Shown one piece after another: positions 39,401-41,424 of a stretch of 41,424 nt of DNA. The position numbers and the translations under genes are program-made. The notes under the pieces were generated by a model. That model saw only the letters and a program-made list of their open reading frames with translations. It was not told where the DNA came from and made no database searches. The stretch is from Brevundimonas bullata (lineage in GTDB: Bacteria; Pseudomonadota; Alphaproteobacteria; Caulobacterales; Caulobacteraceae). The DNA lies in assembly GCF_003350205.1 (NCBI RefSeq), contig NZ_QLLC01000027.1, positions 1-41,424 on the forward strand. Direction: 5' to 3'. How positions within the stretch are numbered: position 1 is the first letter of the stretch; each line of letters opens with the position of its first letter.

Positions 39401-39525
39401 ATTTTTCGCTTTTTATGCTGTATCAAATTTCGCTTTTAATGTCGTTTTATATTTCGCTTTTTTGGCTGCGTTAAATTTCGCTTTTCTTGTTGCGCCAAAT
39501 TTCGCTTTTTATGTCATTAAAAATT
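39401..39525 (-). repeat. Array of five 24-bp direct repeats upstream of the Fic gene
   Basis: Five copies of a 14-base core (AAAAAGCGAAATTT in the gene's sense) alternate with 10-base spacers. The TTCGCT within the plus strand falls at 39405, 39429, 39453, 39477 and 39501, an exact 24-base period. A sixth, decayed copy (AAATT) sits in register at 39521. The spacers are also weakly alike. The array ends about 60 bases before the proposed start codon, fitting an operator or iteron-like site. AbiEi antitoxins autoregulate by binding repeats at their promoter, so the N-terminal domain of the Fic protein is the natural candidate binder (inference). Confidence 0.88.
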
Positions 39526-39617
39526 CCAGGACGGTTTCGGTCCGATGCCCAAGACCAAAATCAACCCGTTGGGACGGCGTTCAAGAACGTAGATTGGCAA
39601 ACCGTGGGGCCGCCCTG

Positions 39618-41237
39618 CTAGACCCGCGCTGTCGCGGGCTCTTCGAGATCGAAACGGTCGGCCCGGGCCAGGCGCCAGCTCTCGGAATAGAAGCTGCGGC
39701 CCTCTTCGCCAGTCAGGAGTTCGCCCGGGCGAAGGAAGACGTGAAGCTGTGAAAACAGCTTGATCTCGGTCTGGCTGATGCGACGCGCCAGATGGTGGGG
39801 GCGCAGGTCGCTGGGGTGGCGGATGCCCGCCGCCGCCAGCATTTCCGACAAGGCCTTCAGGGTGGTGCGGTGGAACTGGTGCACCCGCTCGGCCTTGTCC
39901 GGCACGACGAGGGCGCGCTGGCGCAGGGGGTCCTGGGTCGCAACCCCGGTGGGGCAGCGGTTGGTGCCGCAACTCAGAGACTGGACGCAGCCAAGGGCGA
40001 ACATGAAGCCGCGCGCGGCATTGGCCCAGTCAGCGCCTATGGCCAGAACGCTGGCGATGTCGAAGGCGCTGGTGATCTTGCCGGCCGCGCCGATGCGGAT
40101 CTGGTCGCGCAGGCCGGCGCCGACGAGCGTATTGTGGACGAACAGCAGACCCTCGCGCATCGGCGTGCCCAGATGGTCGGTGAACTCCACGGGCGCCGCG
40201 CCGGTGCCGCCCTCGCCGCCGTCGACGACGATGAAGTCGGGACGGATGCCCGTCGCCAGCATGGCCTTGACGATGCCCATGAACTCCCACGGCTGGCCGA
40301 TGCACAGCTTGAAGCCCACCGGCTTGCCGCCCGACAGTTCACGCAAGCGAGCGATGAATTCCATCATCTGCAGCGGGGTCGAAAAGGCGCTGTGGCTTGC
40401 GGGAGAGACACAGTCCTGCCCCATGGGCACGCCGCGCGTGGCCGCGATCTCGGCGCTGACCTTTTGAGCGGGCAGTATCCCGCCGTGGCCCGGCTTGGCG
40501 CCCTGGCTCAGCTTGATTTCGATCATCTTGATCTGGGGGTTCGCCGCCTGGGCCGCGAACCTTTCGGGGTCGAAGGCCCCGGTCTCCGTGCGGCAGCCGA
40601 AATAGCCGCTGCCCAGCTCCCAGATGATGTCACCGCCGTTTTCGCGGTGATAGGGGCTATAGCCGCCCTCTCCCGTGTCATGGGCGAACCCGCCCATGGC
40701 CGCGCCCTTGTTCAGGGCGCGGATGGCGTTGGCGCTGAGCGAACCGAAGCTCATGGCCGAAATGTTGAAAACCGAGCCCAAGTAGGGCTGGGCGCACTGG
40801 TCGCCGCCGATCAGGATGCGGAAGGTGGCGGGGTCCGCAGCGGGCGCGGGCCGGATCGAATGGCCCATGAAGTCATAGCCGACGCTATAGACATCCATCT
40901 GGGTGCCGAACGATCGTTCCGAACCTTCCTTCTTGGCCCGGGCATAGACCAGCGAGCGCTGGTTGCGGGAAAAGGGCGCAGCCTCCTGATCGGCCTCAAT
41001 CAGATACTGCCGGATTTCCGGTCGGACCATCTCGGCCAACCAGCGGACGTGGCCCAGGACCGGATAGTTGCGGCGGATCGAGTGTTGCGGCTGGATCAGG
41101 TCGACGACGCCCAGCAGGACCAGCGCGCCGGCGATCACGGGCACAAACCACAGCCACGGATAATACAGGGCCAACGCCACGCCGACGATGAGAACGAGGA
41201 TGCAGAGGCCAAAGGCCGAATACTGATTTAACCGCAT
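39618..41237 (-). CDS. Membrane-anchored FMN-binding glutamate synthase family protein
   Basis: A 539-residue protein. Two N-terminal transmembrane segments (about residues 8-25 and 28-48) precede a GltB-type FMN barrel. Family motifs include NISAMSFGSLSANAIRAL, KLSQGAKPGHGGILPA, VVDGGEGGTGAAP and the iron-sulfur cysteines in CVQSLSCGTNRCPTGV. It lacks the amidotransferase and central domains of full glutamate synthase, so it is probably an oxidoreductase of related type and not GltB itself. The ATG at 41237 gives a clean membrane N terminus; the frame extends to a TTG at 41297 without a ribosome site. It appears to be a core gene beyond the accessory region. Confidence 0.9.
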   Translation of the reverse strand: MRLNQYSAFGLCILVLIVGVALALYYPWLWFVPVIAGALVLLGVVDLIQPQHSIRRNYPVLGHVRWLAEMVRPEIRQYLIEADQEAAPFSRNQRSLVYARAKKEGSERSFGTQMDVYSVGYDFMGHSIRPAPAADPATFRILIGGDQCAQPYLGSVFNISAMSFGSLSANAIRALNKGAAMGGFAHDTGEGGYSPYHRENGGDIIWELGSGYFGCRTETGAFDPERFAAQAANPQIKMIEIKLSQGAKPGHGGILPAQKVSAEIAATRGVPMGQDCVSPASHSAFSTPLQMMEFIARLRELSGGKPVGFKLCIGQPWEFMGIVKAMLATGIRPDFIVVDGGEGGTGAAPVEFTDHLGTPMREGLLFVHNTLVGAGLRDQIRIGAAGKITSAFDIASVLAIGADWANAARGFMFALGCVQSLSCGTNRCPTGVATQDPLRQRALVVPDKAERVHQFHRTTLKALSEMLAAAGIRHPSDLRPHHLARRISQTEIKLFSQLHVFLRPGELLTGEEGRSFYSESWRLARADRFDLEEPATARV

Positions 41238-41424
41238 GTTGCTGAGGTCCCTGTCGCCAGCGACCCGAATGCTCGGCCGGGTCTCATAGTCCCGCAACTA
41301 TGGCGGCTGGATTGCGCCGAGACCAGCGTCAGCTTCCCCGACGACGCCCGCACGGCGCGCCGTCGTCTGGCCTAGGTGGTGTGGACAAAGTGCCTGACCC
41401 ACAAGCGGATTGAAGCGACGAGGA

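Larger units (their letters stand above)
36153..39600. mobile_element. Putative integrated element with integrase and Fic-type gene
   Basis: The left edge is a tRNA 3' half followed at once by a tyrosine integrase, the usual layout of a tRNA-integrated island. The cargo visible here is one Fic-family gene and an AT-rich repeat array. The right edge is not proven: no second copy of the tRNA segment and no intact tRNA appears before the window ends, so the element may extend further, or its far end may have been lost. The coordinate 39600 is only the last point before the core-like glutamate-synthase gene. Confidence 0.45.

Noticed and set aside
39401..39525. CRISPR array
   Set aside because: Repeats are 14-base cores with 10-base, mutually similar spacers; far too short for CRISPR, and no cas genes are present.
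39792..41231. 479-codon plus-strand ORF opposite the glutamate-synthase-like gene
   Set aside because: Shadow frame; the minus strand has clear GltB motifs.
41372..41424. Possible insertion-sequence end at the window edge
   Set aside because: The last 50 bases recall transposon-end DNA, but too little is present to see an inverted repeat or transposase.

Overview
The window looks like a chromosomal stretch from a high-GC alphaproteobacterium of the Caulobacteraceae, most likely Brevundimonas or a close relative. The basis is the split methionine synthase (homocysteine half separate from the folate/cobalamin half), a large TonB-dependent receptor, a class I (archaeal-type) lysyl-tRNA synthetase, and intergenic palindromes built on CTCCCCC and GTCATCCCGG. 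The genus is an inference from gene content and style; no 16S gene is present.

Layout. 0.1-4.4 kb: a metH operon in which an AT-richer orphan ORF sits exactly between the two metH halves. 4.4-8.3 kb: an AT-richer stretch with no convincing gene, then a TonB-dependent receptor with its own terminator and a TTG start. 8.3-14.3 kb: a DUF442/rhodanese-like protein, an MBL hydrolase, an M48 peptidase/DUF898 membrane protein pair, a DUF1499-like protein and an acyl-CoA synthetase. 14.6-22.9 kb: a secreted protein with a three-fold four-cysteine repeat, uridine kinase, TetR regulator, pdxH, a J-domain-related protein joined to aroC, pirin, a small lipoprotein, a PfpI-like protein, an AraC regulator and a VOC protein. 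23.1-26.2 kb: queC-queE (7-deazaguanine synthesis) and, divergently, a CBS-domain hybrid histidine kinase that has lost its phosphoacceptor His and its N-box Asn. 26.4-31.9 kb: two hotdog thioesterases, small unknown genes, an S24 repressor-like protein, an SH3 protein, lysS and a GNAT acetyltransferase. 31.9-36.0 kb: MaoC dehydratase, queA, a nucleotidyltransferase-like gene, tgt and a lipoprotein.

36.15-39.6 kb is the accessory part. The 3' half of a tRNA-Lys(UUU) gene (anticodon arm to CCA) abuts a tyrosine integrase. This is followed by a Fic-family protein with an N-terminal AbiEi-like winged-helix region. Upstream of the Fic gene lie five direct repeats at exactly 24-bp spacing, which I read as an operator array. 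This integrase/Fic/array module is the best candidate for an unusual, poorly described system. After it comes a membrane-anchored FMN-dependent glutamate-synthase-like protein.

Themes: queC and queE make the preQ0 precursor, while tgt and queA insert and elaborate it in tRNA, so two separate loci here serve queuosine. Several adjacent genes overlap by 4 nt and are probably translationally coupled (metH region, queC/queE, the thioesterase pair, queA with the nucleotidyltransferase). All family calls come from reading motifs by eye, without database searches.
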